Source: an uncultured Oscillospiraceae bacterium
GTDB lineage: Bacteria > Bacillota > Clostridia > Oscillospirales > Oscillospiraceae
NCBI GenBank assembly: GCA_910584045.1
Contig: CAJTYO010000041.1
Span: 1 to 24,132 of the forward strand
Reading direction: 5' to 3'
Length of the DNA: 24,132 bases
This document shows, one piece after another, positions 14,258 to 22,854 of the stretch (its first letter is position 1; each line of letters begins with the position of its first letter). The translations under genes and the position numbers were made by a program. The notes under the pieces were generated by a model. That model did not search any database, was not told the origin of the DNA, and saw only the letters and a list, made by a program, of their open reading frames with translations.

Positions 14258-15157
14258 ATGGATCGTAAATTATGCAAAACCGAGGAGCAAAATGAGCGCA
14301 CCGGGAACATCGACGAGCTCTCCACCATCGATATGATCCGCCTCATCAACGACGAGGATAAGAAGGTCGCCTTCGCCGTGGAGCGGGAGGCGGAGCACAT
14401 TGCCGCCGCTGTGGACGTTATCGCCGCGCAGTTGAGGGCCGGGGGACGTCTGATCTACTGCGGCTGCGGGACCTCCGGGCGGCTGGGGGTGCTGGACGCG
14501 GTGGAGTGCCCTCCCACCTACTCCACAGACCCGGATATGGTGGTGGGCCTCATCGCCGGGGGCTATGACGCCATGTTCCGGGCAGTGGAAGGCGCGGAGG
14601 ACGACCGGACTCTGGGTGAGAAAGACCTTCGGGACATCCGCTTTAGCCGGGAGGACGTGCTGGTGGGTATCGCCGCCTCTGGCCGGACCCCCTATGTGCT
14701 GGGGGCCATGGACTACGCCCGAAGCCTGGGAGCTCCCATTATCGGCGTGACCTGCTGTCCCGGCTCGCCGGTGACAGAGGCGGCGGAGATTGCCATTGCC
14801 CCCGTTCCGGGCCCGGAGGTGGTCACCGGCTCCACCCGCATGAAGAGCGGCACCGCCCAGAAGATGGTTCTGAACATGCTGTCCACCGGGGCCATGATCA
14901 AGCTGGGGAAGGTATACGGCAACCTGATGGTGGACGTGAAGCCCTCCAACGAGAAGCTGGTGGACCGCTGCCGCCGGATCGTCTGCACAGCGGCGGAGGT
15001 GGACGAGGACGCCGCCCGGGAGGCCCTGGAGCAGTGCGGCTACCGGCCCAAGACCGCCATCGTTATGCTGCGGCTGGGGGTGGATGCGGAGACCGCCAGG
15101 GAGGCGTTGGAGCGGGCCGAGGGCCGCGTGGCCGCGGCGCTGGAAGGGGGAAGCTGA
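14258..15157 (+). CDS. murQ: N-acetylmuramic acid 6-phosphate etherase
   Basis: A 299-residue cytoplasmic etherase that cleaves the D-lactyl ether of MurNAc-6-P to give GlcNAc-6-P and lactate. The SIS-domain core is seen in GCGTSGRLGVLDAVECPPTY (residues 69-88). Glu83 and Glu114 (in VEGAEDD) match the two catalytic glutamates known in E. coli MurQ even by number. The signature STRMKSGTAQKMVLNMLSTG follows at mid-protein, and a small helical C-terminal domain is present. The start at 14258 (MDRKLCKTEEQNERT) follows GAAGAGAGGA; the longer upstream frame overlaps the previous gene and is not credible. This gene fixes the pathway for the whole operon as MurNAc catabolism. The next gene starts one base after its stop. 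Confidence 0.96.
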   Translation: MDRKLCKTEEQNERTGNIDELSTIDMIRLINDEDKKVAFAVEREAEHIAAAVDVIAAQLRAGGRLIYCGCGTSGRLGVLDAVECPPTYSTDPDMVVGLIAGGYDAMFRAVEGAEDDRTLGEKDLRDIRFSREDVLVGIAASGRTPYVLGAMDYARSLGAPIIGVTCCPGSPVTEAAEIAIAPVPGPEVVTGSTRMKSGTAQKMVLNMLSTGAMIKLGKVYGNLMVDVKPSNEKLVDRCRRIVCTAAEVDEDAAREALEQCGYRPKTAIVMLRLGVDAETAREALERAEGRVAAALEGGS

Positions 15158-15158
15158 C

Positions 15159-15902
15159 ATGGCACATCTGCGGTGTGATATAAAAAGCGAGGTTTTGGGG
15201 ATGAACACCTCTCTGGAGGTGGTCCTGCCCGATGAAGGAAAGCTGAAGGACGCGCCGGCGGTGTATCTGCTCCACGGGCTCAGCGACAACTGCACCGGCT
15301 GGAGCCGCTATACCGCCGTGGAGCGCTACGCCCGGGACTGCGGCGCGGCGGTCATTATGCCGGAGGTCCAGCGAAGCTTCTACGCCGACATGGCCATGGG
15401 ACTGCGCTACTTCACCTATGTGAGCCGGGAGCTGCCCCAGCTGTGCGCCCACTTTTTCGGCCTGAGCGGGCGGCGGGAGAAGAACTATATCATGGGTCTC
15501 TCCATGGGCGGGTACGGAGCTTTGAAGTGCGCTCTGACCAATCCTAAGCAGTATGCGGGCTGTGCCAGCTTCTCCGCCGTCACGGAGATTGAAGCGCGGG
15601 CGGCACGGGTCGACGACCAGCTTATAAGGGGGGAGTTCCAGGCCATCCTGGGCCCGGGGCTGAAGGCAGCGCCGGAGGTTTCCCTCCAGGCCCTGCTGGC
15701 CAAGCGGAAAGCCGCCCAGCTGCCCCGATTTTTCATCACCTGCGGCGAGCAGGACGCGCTGTATCCGGAAAATTGCCGCTTCGCCCAGGCTCTGGAGAAG
15801 AAGGGGGCCGCCGTCAGCTTCAATCACTGGCCCGGGGATCACACCTGGGAGCTGTGGGACCGGTCGGTGGAGCTGGCCCTGCGGGCATTTTTGGAGAAAT
15901 AA
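15159..15902 (+). CDS. Alpha/beta-hydrolase esterase (EstA / S-formylglutathione hydrolase type)
   Basis: A 247-residue cytoplasmic serine esterase of the PF00756 (esterase D-like) family. The catalytic serine is Ser115 in GLSMGGYGA; Asp199 (CGEQDALY) and His228 (WPGDHTWELWD) complete the triad. The oxyanion-hole segment YLLHGLSDN is at 36-44. There is no signal peptide. Relatives include tributyrin esterases, acetyl-xylan and feruloyl esterases, and S-formylglutathione hydrolases. It lies one base after murQ and one base before anmK, so it is firmly part of the operon. A plausible task is removal of O-acetyl groups from 6-O-acetyl-MurNAc, which would otherwise block the C6 hydroxyl that the kinases must phosphorylate. 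That task is inferred from context alone. Confidence 0.88.
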   Translation: MAHLRCDIKSEVLGMNTSLEVVLPDEGKLKDAPAVYLLHGLSDNCTGWSRYTAVERYARDCGAAVIMPEVQRSFYADMAMGLRYFTYVSRELPQLCAHFFGLSGRREKNYIMGLSMGGYGALKCALTNPKQYAGCASFSAVTEIEARAARVDDQLIRGEFQAILGPGLKAAPEVSLQALLAKRKAAQLPRFFITCGEQDALYPENCRFAQALEKKGAAVSFNHWPGDHTWELWDRSVELALRAFLEK

Positions 15903-15903
15903 G

Positions 15904-17088
15904 ATGCATATTTTATCCGAGCTGTGGAACAAGCCCGCACGGCTGGTCATCGGGCTGATGTCCGGAACCTCCGCCGATGGGATCGACGCCGCCCTGACCA
16001 GAATCTCCGGCTGCGGCATGGAGACGAGTGTGGAGTTGTGCAGCTTTCTGTTTATCCCCTTCCCCGCGGCAGTCCGGGAGAAGATCCTGTATGTGGCCGG
16101 AGGCGGCGGGGTGGACGCGGCGGAGCTGTGCCGGCTGAAGACCCTTCTGGGCCAGCTGTACGGCGAGGCATGTCTGGCCCTGTGCCGTCAGGCGGGAGTC
16201 GGACCGGATCAGGTGGACCTGGTGGGCTGTCACGGCCAGACTGTCTGGCACATCCCCCAGCCGGAGGAGTATCTTGGCCGTACCCTCGCCGGGACGCTGC
16301 AAATCGGGGAGGATGCCCTGATTGCCCAGGCCATGGGCTGTCCTGTGGTTGGGGATTTCCGGGTTCGGGATATGGCCGCGGGGGGCCAGGGCGCGCCCCT
16401 GGTGCCCTACACGGAGTGGTTGCTGTACCGGGAGGCGGAGCGCACGGTGGCGCTGCAAAATATCGGGGGCATCGGCAACGTAACCGTCCTGCCCGCAGGC
16501 TGCGCCCTGGAGGAGGTTACAGCCTTCGACACCGGGCCGGGCAACATGGTGATGGACGCCCTGGTCCGCCGCCTGACCGGCGGAGAGCGGAGCTATGATG
16601 AGGGAGGACGGCTGGCGGCTGCGGGGACAGTGTCCCGGCCCCTGCTGGCGTGGATGCTCTCGGACCCCTATCTGGAGAGGAATCCTCCCAAAACCACGGG
16701 GCGGGAGGTCTACGGAGAGAGGTACGTCCGCCGACTGCTGGCCGAGGCGGAGAGAATGGGCGTGGATCTGCGTGACGCGCTGGCCACCGCCACACGATTC
16801 ACCGCCGAGGCGGTGGCCGTGGGATTGGAGCGCTTCGCGCCCGCCAGGCCGGAGCGGTTGGTGGTGGGGGGCGGCGGCAGCTGGAACGAGACGCTGCTGG
16901 CCCACCTTCGGGACTGCCTCCCCGGCTGTGAAGTCATCACCAATGAGGAGCTGGGACTGAGCAGCGACGCCAAAGAGGCGGTGGCCTTCGCCATCCTGGC
17001 CAACGAGGCCGTCTTCGGCGTATGCAACAACGCCCCCGCCGCCACCGGGGCGGGAGCGCCTGTTGTGATGGGCAAGCTGTCACTGTGA
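15904..17088 (+). CDS. anmK: 1,6-anhydro-N-acetylmuramic acid kinase
   Basis: A 394-residue kinase that opens the anhydro ring of anhMurNAc and phosphorylates it to MurNAc-6-P, the MurQ substrate. Clear motifs: GLMSGTSADGID (17-28), an ATP-binding start typical of the actin-like fold; CHGQTVWH (109-116); GDFRVRDMAAGGQGAPLVPY (150-169), whose second Asp (Asp156) is the likely general base; FDTGPGNMVMDAL; and PKTTGREVYG. All are intact. Anhydro-sugars come mostly from lytic transglycosylases acting on Gram-negative walls, so this kinase hints that material from other bacteria is salvaged. It starts one base after the esterase stop and is followed by the muramidase gene after 13 bases. Confidence 0.96.
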   Translation: MHILSELWNKPARLVIGLMSGTSADGIDAALTRISGCGMETSVELCSFLFIPFPAAVREKILYVAGGGGVDAAELCRLKTLLGQLYGEACLALCRQAGVGPDQVDLVGCHGQTVWHIPQPEEYLGRTLAGTLQIGEDALIAQAMGCPVVGDFRVRDMAAGGQGAPLVPYTEWLLYREAERTVALQNIGGIGNVTVLPAGCALEEVTAFDTGPGNMVMDALVRRLTGGERSYDEGGRLAAAGTVSRPLLAWMLSDPYLERNPPKTTGREVYGERYVRRLLAEAERMGVDLRDALATATRFTAEAVAVGLERFAPARPERLVVGGGGSWNETLLAHLRDCLPGCEVITNEELGLSSDAKEAVAFAILANEAVFGVCNNAPAATGAGAPVVMGKLSL

Positions 17089-17101
17089 GGAGGGAAAAGC
17101 T

Positions 17102-18250
17102 ATGGTAAGCTATGGCGTAGACCACATAGAAGCGTATGCCTCTCTTCTGAGCGGCGGGAGGGTGGCTCTGCTGACCTCCATCACTGGACGGAACAGCAGG
17201 TATGAGGCCACTATTGACGTGCTGGGCCACATGTGCCGCCTGACGGCCCTGCTGGGGCCTGAGCACGGCGTGCGGGGCGACCAGGCCGCCGGAGCCCTCA
17301 CCGGGGACTACACAGACCCGGCCACGCTCCTGCCGGTATTCAGTCTCTACAGCCCCGCCGGCAAGCGGCTGCGGCCAGAGATACTGGACGCTTTCGATAT
17401 CCTGGTGTACGATATACAGGACGTGGGACTGCGGTTCTACACCTTCCTGTCCACCCTGTGCAATATGGTGGAGGACTGCGCCGCCGCCGGCAAGCGGCTG
17501 GTGGTCCTGGACCGGCCCAACCCCCTGGGGGGCCGCACGGTGGAGGGCGGCATTCTGAGGGATGAATACCGCAGCTTCGTGGGCTGCCGTCCAGTGCCGG
17601 TGCGGTACGGTCTCACCGCCGGGGAGTTTGCCCGGATGGTCAACGAGAAAGAGAAGCTGGGCTGCGACCTCCACGTGGTGCCCTGCGCCGGCTGGCGAGG
17701 GGAGAGCTTCCCCGGCTGGGGGCAGCCAATCTGGCAGATGCCCAGCCTGGGCCTGCCCACCTTTGAGGGCACGGCCCTATACGCAGGGACCTGCCTCTTT
17801 GAGGGCACGGCCCTGTCCGAGGGGCGGGGTACGGCAGCCCCCTTCCGCATCATCGGCGGACCGGGGGTGGACGCTGAGCAGCTGGTGAGGGAGTTTACAG
17901 CGCTCAACCTGCCCGGCGCGGCCGCAACGCCGGTGTACTTCGTCCCCAGCGCCTCCAAGCACCAGGGGACCGCCTGCGGCGGACTGATGCTCCACGTGAC
18001 GGACTTCGAGGTCCTGCGCCCGGTGACGCTGGGCGTGAAGCTGGTAGACCTGTTCCAGCGGCTGTACCCGGAGCAGTCCGCTTTTCTGCCGCCGGTGGAG
18101 CCGGGGCGCAGGCCCTTTATCTCTCTGCTCACCGGCTGCGGGGACTTTGTTCCCGGCTGGGACATAGAGGCGGTTCTGGCGCGCTGGGAGGAGGAAAGCG
18201 ACGCCTTTGCCCGGGAGAAGGCCGCCTATCATTTGTATGAGAGGGATTAA
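17102..18250 (+). CDS. namZ: NamZ-type exo-beta-N-acetylmuramidase (DUF1343, GH171)
   Basis: A 382-residue protein of the former DUF1343 family. Its Bacillus subtilis member NamZ (YbbC) was shown to release MurNAc from the non-reducing ends of peptidoglycan fragments. Typical motifs: LLGPEHGVRGD (50-60), with Glu54 the probable catalytic residue; VYDIQDVGLRFYTF (102-115); VLDRPNPLGG; and PSASKHQGTACGG in the C-terminal domain. No signal peptide is present: the protein begins MVSYGVDHIEAYASLLSGG, directly at the mature domain, whereas B. subtilis NamZ is exported. The enzyme should therefore act in the cytoplasm on imported saccharides. It starts after GAGGAGGG and ends 3 bases before the next gene. 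Pairing with the GH3 enzyme matches the B. subtilis namZ-nagZ arrangement. Confidence 0.9.
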   Translation: MVSYGVDHIEAYASLLSGGRVALLTSITGRNSRYEATIDVLGHMCRLTALLGPEHGVRGDQAAGALTGDYTDPATLLPVFSLYSPAGKRLRPEILDAFDILVYDIQDVGLRFYTFLSTLCNMVEDCAAAGKRLVVLDRPNPLGGRTVEGGILRDEYRSFVGCRPVPVRYGLTAGEFARMVNEKEKLGCDLHVVPCAGWRGESFPGWGQPIWQMPSLGLPTFEGTALYAGTCLFEGTALSEGRGTAAPFRIIGGPGVDAEQLVREFTALNLPGAAATPVYFVPSASKHQGTACGGLMLHVTDFEVLRPVTLGVKLVDLFQRLYPEQSAFLPPVEPGRRPFISLLTGCGDFVPGWDIEAVLARWEEESDAFAREKAAYHLYERD

Positions 18251-18253
18251 ACC

Positions 18254-19792
18254 ATGACGATTACGGAAAAAATCGGGCAGCGGCTGGTGGGCGGCTTCCC
18301 CGGCACGGAGATGGGTGAGGAATTCATTCGCCTGGTCAGGGAATATAAGATCGGCAACGTGATATTGTTCCAGCACAACGTAGAGAGCAATGAACAACTC
18401 CTGAAGCTGTGCCGCTCCATCCGGGAGCTTATTACCCGTGAGACCGGCCACCGGCCCTTTATCACCATCGACCAGGAGGGAGGCGGTGTGACCCGCTTGC
18501 CCCGAGAGGCGGTGAACGTGCCGGGGGCCATGGCCCTGGCCGCCGTCGGAGACGAGGAGGCGGCTCACCGCGCCGCCCTGCTGACGGCCCGGGAGCTGCG
18601 CTCTTTCGGCATCGATTTCAATCTGGCCCCGTCGGTGGATGTAAACTGCAACCCGGACAACCCCATCATCGGCATCCGCAGCTTTGGCGACACGCCGGAG
18701 CAGGTGTCGCGCTACGCCCTGGCGGCGCTGCGGGGCTATGAGGAGGGCGGGGTGCTGTGTTCCGCCAAGCATTTCCCCGGCCACGGGGACACGGCCATGG
18801 ACACTCACGTGAGTCTGCCGTGCATCGACAAATCCTTGGAGGAGCTGGAGCGGATGGAACTGCGGCCCTTCCAGGCGATGATCGACGCCGGCTGCCCGGC
18901 GGTAACCACCACCCATATCCTATTCCCCCATTTGGAGCCGGACAACCTGCCGGCCACCATGTCCCGGCGGATTATCACAGGACTGCTGAAGGAGAAGATG
19001 GGCTTCCGGGGTCTCGTTATCAGCGACTGCATGGAGATGGACGCCATTGCCCGATACTACGGCTCCGCCAAGGGAACCGTGAAGGCCATGGCCGCCGGGG
19101 TGGATCTGGTGTTTATCAGCCACACCCCTTCCGTACTGGAGGAAACCGCCCGGGCGGCCCGGGCGGCGGCGGAGGCCGGAGAGCTGTCCATGGAGGAGCT
19201 GGACGCGTCGGTAGAGAAGATTCTGTTCTATAAGGCCCGGGTCAGCGGTGAGCCGGAGGGTTGGCCGGGCCGTCCGGAGGCTATGGCCGAGGCTGCCGCC
19301 CTGCGGCAGGCCTCTATCACGCTGGTCCGGGGAACCATCCCGGCGGCAGGGGAGCGACCCTTCTTCTGCGGCTGTGCCGACTACCGGGCAGGGCTGGTAT
19401 CCAACCGGACGGGCGGTGGGTCCACCTTCGCCGAGTTCATGGCCGCCCGGCTGGGCGGCAGGGGACTGGTCACCTCCAAGGACCCCGAGGCGGAGGAGAT
19501 CCGCTCGGCCGTGGAGGCGGCACGGGGCAGCAGTTCCATCTTCGTGAACACCTATAACGGCCACCTGTTCCCCGGCCAGCTGGAGCTTGTCCGGGCGCTG
19601 GAGGCGCTGGGGGTCCCCATGGCGGTGACAGCCCTCCGCAACCCCTACGACCTGCGCCACGTGCCGGAGGGCGCGGCGGCCATTGCCGCCTGGGACTACG
19701 CAGAACCCACCCTGGAGGTCCTGGCCCCCATTCTGTCCGGTGAGGCAGCCCCCAAAGGGCGGCTGAGCGTGTCGCTGGGAGGCCGGCCATGA
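18254..19792 (+). CDS. nagZ: NagZ-type beta-N-acetylhexosaminidase (GH3)
   Basis: A 512-residue glycoside hydrolase family 3 enzyme that would remove GlcNAc from GlcNAc-MurNAc or GlcNAc-anhMurNAc. The NagZ signature KHFPGHGDTAMDTH is at 172-185, with the Asp183-His185 acid/base dyad. The nucleophile is Asp258 in GLVISDCMEM. IDQEGGGVTRL at 72-82 is the other family hallmark. A smaller C-terminal domain (about 345-512) is present, as in the two-domain Gram-positive enzymes, though the protein is shorter than B. subtilis NagZ (642 residues, secreted). There is no signal peptide, so it should be cytoplasmic. It ends by overlapping the kinase gene by 4 bases (ATGA), pointing to translational coupling. 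Confidence 0.94.
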   Translation: MTITEKIGQRLVGGFPGTEMGEEFIRLVREYKIGNVILFQHNVESNEQLLKLCRSIRELITRETGHRPFITIDQEGGGVTRLPREAVNVPGAMALAAVGDEEAAHRAALLTARELRSFGIDFNLAPSVDVNCNPDNPIIGIRSFGDTPEQVSRYALAALRGYEEGGVLCSAKHFPGHGDTAMDTHVSLPCIDKSLEELERMELRPFQAMIDAGCPAVTTTHILFPHLEPDNLPATMSRRIITGLLKEKMGFRGLVISDCMEMDAIARYYGSAKGTVKAMAAGVDLVFISHTPSVLEETARAARAAAEAGELSMEELDASVEKILFYKARVSGEPEGWPGRPEAMAEAAALRQASITLVRGTIPAAGERPFFCGCADYRAGLVSNRTGGGSTFAEFMAARLGGRGLVTSKDPEAEEIRSAVEAARGSSSIFVNTYNGHLFPGQLELVRALEALGVPMAVTALRNPYDLRHVPEGAAAIAAWDYAEPTLEVLAPILSGEAAPKGRLSVSLGGRP

Positions 19793-20685
19793 GATTCGCC
19801 GCAGGAGTGGACGGCGGCGGCACCCGGACCACCGTGGAATGTCGGGCCATGGACGGAACGGCGCTTTGCCGGGAAATCCTTGGGCCCTTCAACCTCAACA
19901 GCGTGGGGGAGGCCCGCTTCACCGGACTACTGGAGGAGATCGCCGACTTCCTAAGAAAAAAGGGGGAGTGCACCGCTCTGTGCATCGGCGCGGCGGGGAT
20001 CAGCAACCCCCGTGTCCGGGAACTGACGGCCCAGGTGATGGACGGCCTGTGCCCCTGGCGGCTGGCGGGGGACCACGAAATCGCCCTCCACGGCGCCCTG
20101 TCCGGCGAACCGGGCATCGCCCTGATCGCTGGGACCGGGTCCATCTGCTGCGGAAAAAATGAGAGGGGCGAATCTGTTCGCGCCGGCGGCTGGGGCCACC
20201 TGATCGACGACGGCGGCAGCGGCTACGCCTTGGGCCGGGACGTGCTGGCGGCGGTGGTCCGCCAATGGGACGGTCGGGGGGAGGATACAGTCCTCGCCCG
20301 GCTGGTCCTGGAATTCTTGAAAATCGACACGCCCCAGGAGCTGATTGCCTATGTCTACAGTGGCGACAAGAGCCGAATTGCGGCCCTGGCCCCCCTTGCG
20401 GGTCAGGCGGCGGAGCAGGGTGACCGGGCCGCCCTGCTCATCTATGAGAAAAACGGAGCGGAGCTGGGAGAGCTGGTGCTGGCTGCGGCGCGACGATTGG
20501 GCATGGCCTCCGGCGTCGTGGCCCTGCTGGGCGGCCTGCTGACCCGGGACGCGCGGCTGCGGGGGGCACTGAGCACCTGGCTGGCGGAGCGCGCGCCGGG
20601 ATTGCGGTGCGCGGAGCCCCGGCAGGACGCCGCCGCCGGAGCGGCGATGCTGGCCCTGGAGCTGGCGGCGGAGGCGCGAACATGA
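19789..20685 (+). CDS. BadF/BadG-type amino-sugar kinase (MurNAc/GlcNAc kinase)
   Basis: A 298-residue kinase of the BadF/BadG/BcrA/BcrD ATPase (N-acetylglucosamine kinase) family. The phosphate-1 loop is GVDGGGTRTT (6-15), and the phosphate-2 loop is IAGTGSICCG near 115. The sugar-binding GGWGHLIDDGGSGYALGRDVL motif follows, and GLLTRD marks the adenosine site. MurK of Clostridium acetobutylicum, which phosphorylates MurNAc and GlcNAc at C6, belongs to this group. In this operon uptake is by an ABC transporter, not a phosphorylating PTS, so free MurNAc and GlcNAc released by NamZ and NagZ must be phosphorylated in the cytoplasm. This gene fills that gap. It overlaps both neighbours by 4 bases. 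Exact sugar preference is not visible. Confidence 0.9.
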   Translation: MRFAAGVDGGGTRTTVECRAMDGTALCREILGPFNLNSVGEARFTGLLEEIADFLRKKGECTALCIGAAGISNPRVRELTAQVMDGLCPWRLAGDHEIALHGALSGEPGIALIAGTGSICCGKNERGESVRAGGWGHLIDDGGSGYALGRDVLAAVVRQWDGRGEDTVLARLVLEFLKIDTPQELIAYVYSGDKSRIAALAPLAGQAAEQGDRAALLIYEKNGAELGELVLAAARRLGMASGVVALLGGLLTRDARLRGALSTWLAERAPGLRCAEPRQDAAAGAAMLALELAAEART

Positions 20686-21308
20686 AACCGGTCTTTCACA
20701 ACGACTCTCCCATTGGGCAGGCCGTGGGGCGGCTTCTGGAGCTGGTAGGGCTGAACATTCTGTGGGTTCTCTGCTGTCTGCCTGTTGTGACGGCGGGGGC
20801 GTCCACCTGCGCCCTGCACTTTGTTCTATCTCCCCTGCGCAACGAGGACGAGGAGGCTTTCCGTTGCTTTTTCCGCTCCTTCCGCCGGAATTTCAAGCAG
20901 GCCACCCTGCTGTGGCTGCTGGTACTGGTACTGGGTCTGCTGCTGGCGCTGTGCCTGCGGATCGTCTCGTTCTGGACTGGAACAGCCCGAACAGCGGGCA
21001 TTGTGTTCTTCTGCGCCCCGGCGCTGCTTCTGCTGATGCTGGCCGGATACGGCTTTCCTCTGCTGGCTCAGTTCGATATTCCCACCCGCCGCCTGATTGA
21101 GGACTCGCTGCTGCTGAGCCTGGCCCACTTTCCCCGCACATTGCTGGTGATCAGTGCGATGCTGCTGCCGGCGGTGGTTCTGTACTTCCTGCCCAGCCTG
21201 ATCGTGTGCGTACTATTCATCTGGGCGCCAGTGGGGTTCTCCCTGACGGTGCTGCTGATCGAGCGGATTCTGGAACCGGTGCTGGCCCCCTACCGGGACA
21301 CGCCCTGA
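20682..21308 (+). CDS. DUF624 (YesL-like) membrane protein
   Basis: A 208-residue protein with about five membrane helices. The first is at residues 19-41 (LVGLNILWVLCCLPVVTAGASTCAL), the characteristic DUF624 start. Others are near 78-100, 107-127, 145-165 and 170-195. The loop between helices one and two has the usual charged stretch (NEDEEAFRCFFRSFRRNFKQA). Members of this family (YesL) are often encoded next to carbohydrate ABC importers in Firmicutes, but their job is unknown. The ATG at 20682 overlaps the kinase stop (ATGA). The longer upstream frame lacks a ribosome binding site. It is the last gene of the operon before the mobile right edge. Confidence 0.88.
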   Translation: MKPVFHNDSPIGQAVGRLLELVGLNILWVLCCLPVVTAGASTCALHFVLSPLRNEDEEAFRCFFRSFRRNFKQATLLWLLVLVLGLLLALCLRIVSFWTGTARTAGIVFFCAPALLLLMLAGYGFPLLAQFDIPTRRLIEDSLLLSLAHFPRTLLVISAMLLPAVVLYFLPSLIVCVLFIWAPVGFSLTVLLIERILEPVLAPYRDTP

Positions 21309-21370
21309 AAACCACAAAAATGCGCGGAGTATCCATGAAGTAAGGTGCCGCAACGAAGTATTTATGTACG

Positions 21371-21404
21371 GCAGGGCTGTGACTGTAAAAGGTCACAGTC
21401 CTGC
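21371..21404. terminator. Strong hairpin between the operon end and the recombinase relic
   Basis: A 13-base stem with one G-T pair (21371-21383 with 21392-21404) and an 8-base loop is followed on the plus strand by ACCTTTT. It may end the amino-sugar operon. It also lies 7 bases from the stop of the recombinase relic on the other strand, so it may instead be part of the element end. Confidence 0.55.
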
Positions 21405-21410
21405 ACCTTT

Positions 21411-22776
21411 TCAGGCCGTTTTTCGCTCTTTACGCCACTGGCCTCTGCCGTCCCCGGCTTCACAGAGGTCGTCAGCGATGTCGATGATTCCAGCGGCCTT
21501 GTAGTAAATCTCAATCTTCTGCTTACGGTGTCCACTGCTCTTATCAGGAGCGTGGACGATGATCTTGTCAACCAGTTCGTTCAGCATTTCCGCCGTCAGT
21601 TCTTCCGGGTCGGTGTACTTGCGGACGCTTTTCAGGAATTGCCGCAGATCGTGGGTCTCCTGTTCGCCATCGTCAATCAGCGATTGCAGTTCCCCAATGG
21701 TCTGCCGCACCTTGCTTCTGCTCCTCTTCGTACTGCGTGGAGAGTTTATCAAACCGCTCCGGGCTGAGACGTCCCGCCACCATGTCCTCGTAGATACGCT
21801 TGAACAGCACGTCCAAGTCCTCGTCCCGCCGTTTCAGTGTCACAATGTCCAGCTTGGCCTTTTCCACAGAAGTCTGGCGCTTGCGGTTGGCCTTCTCGAT
21901 CTCCTGCTTTACAAAGGCTGTTTCAAACTGCTGGACATAGGCTAAGACACACTTCATGTGGGCCAGTACAATCTTCTCCAACGTCACCGCCCGGATAAAG
22001 TGGGCAGTGCAAGTCCCTGTGTTGCTGCGGTAGTTGCCGCAGTTAAAGAAATCCTGATTGGGGGAGAAAGCGTTGGCGGTGCAGTATTGCAGCTTCGCTC
22101 CGCAGTCGGCGCAGAGCATTTTGCCGGAGAAAATGCTGACCTTCCCCGTAGCCGTCGGCCTGTGGCGGTGGGCACGTATCTCCTGCACCACCTGGAATGT
22201 GTGTTCGTCCACGATGGCCGGGTGGGTGTCCCGGAACAGTTTGCGTTCCTCTTTGGCGGTCTTGACCCGCTTCTTGCTACGGTAATTCTTAGATGCGGTT
22301 TTGAAATTCTCCGTGTGGCCCAGGTACTCCACCTTATCCAAAATCCCGGATACGGTTTTCTGCGCCCACTGGAAGGGCCGCTCTGGAAGCAGTTCACCCC
22401 GCTGTTGCGCCTTGTATGCCGTGGGAGTGAGTATCTGCTCCCGTCTCAGCCGGTTGGCGATCTGCGTGGGGCCAAAGCCGTCACAGCACAGCTTGTAGAT
22501 GTACCGAACCGTTTTAGCGGCTTCCTCGTCGATCAGCCACTTATCTTTATCCTGTTCGTCCTTGACGTAGCCGAACGGGGGATTTGTGGTGAGATGTCTG
22601 CCGCCCTCGCCTTTCATCTTAAACGTGGATTTGATCTTTTTGGCGGTATCCCGGGCGTAAAGTTCGTTACAAAAATTGCGGATCGGGGTCATATCAAACT
22701 CGGTCTGTACCGCTGAGTCCACGTTGTCATTAACAGCGATAAACCGCACATCATTCTCCACGAACACAATATCACT
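21411..22776 (-). pseudogene. Large serine recombinase, N-terminally truncated and frameshifted
   Basis: Read on the minus strand, this is the C-terminal three quarters of a large serine (TndX/TnpX-type) recombinase. It starts abruptly at about SDIVFVENDVRFIAVNDNVDS, the end of the resolvase domain. The recombinase domain follows (ARDTAKKIKSTFKMKGEGGRH, PPFGYVKD, DEEAAKTVRYIYKLC, then LTPTAYKAQQRG). The zinc-ribbon region comes next, with cysteines in MLCADCGAKLQYC and NCGNYRSNTGTCTAH, and then a coiled coil. The catalytic-serine part, about 100 residues, is missing. Near 21712 one extra base breaks the frame: EEEQKQ should run into VRQTIGELQSLIDD. It then continues to the stop at 21411-21413. 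The protein cannot catalyse strand exchange. The 5' break lies within about 15 bases of 22780, next to the TetR promoter. Confidence 0.85.
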
Positions 22777-22854
22777 AATATGGACAAGACCACAAAAACT
22801 ATGGAGCGGAGCTGCTGACAATTTTGCTTCTCTCATGAAACATTGGGTTTTCCC

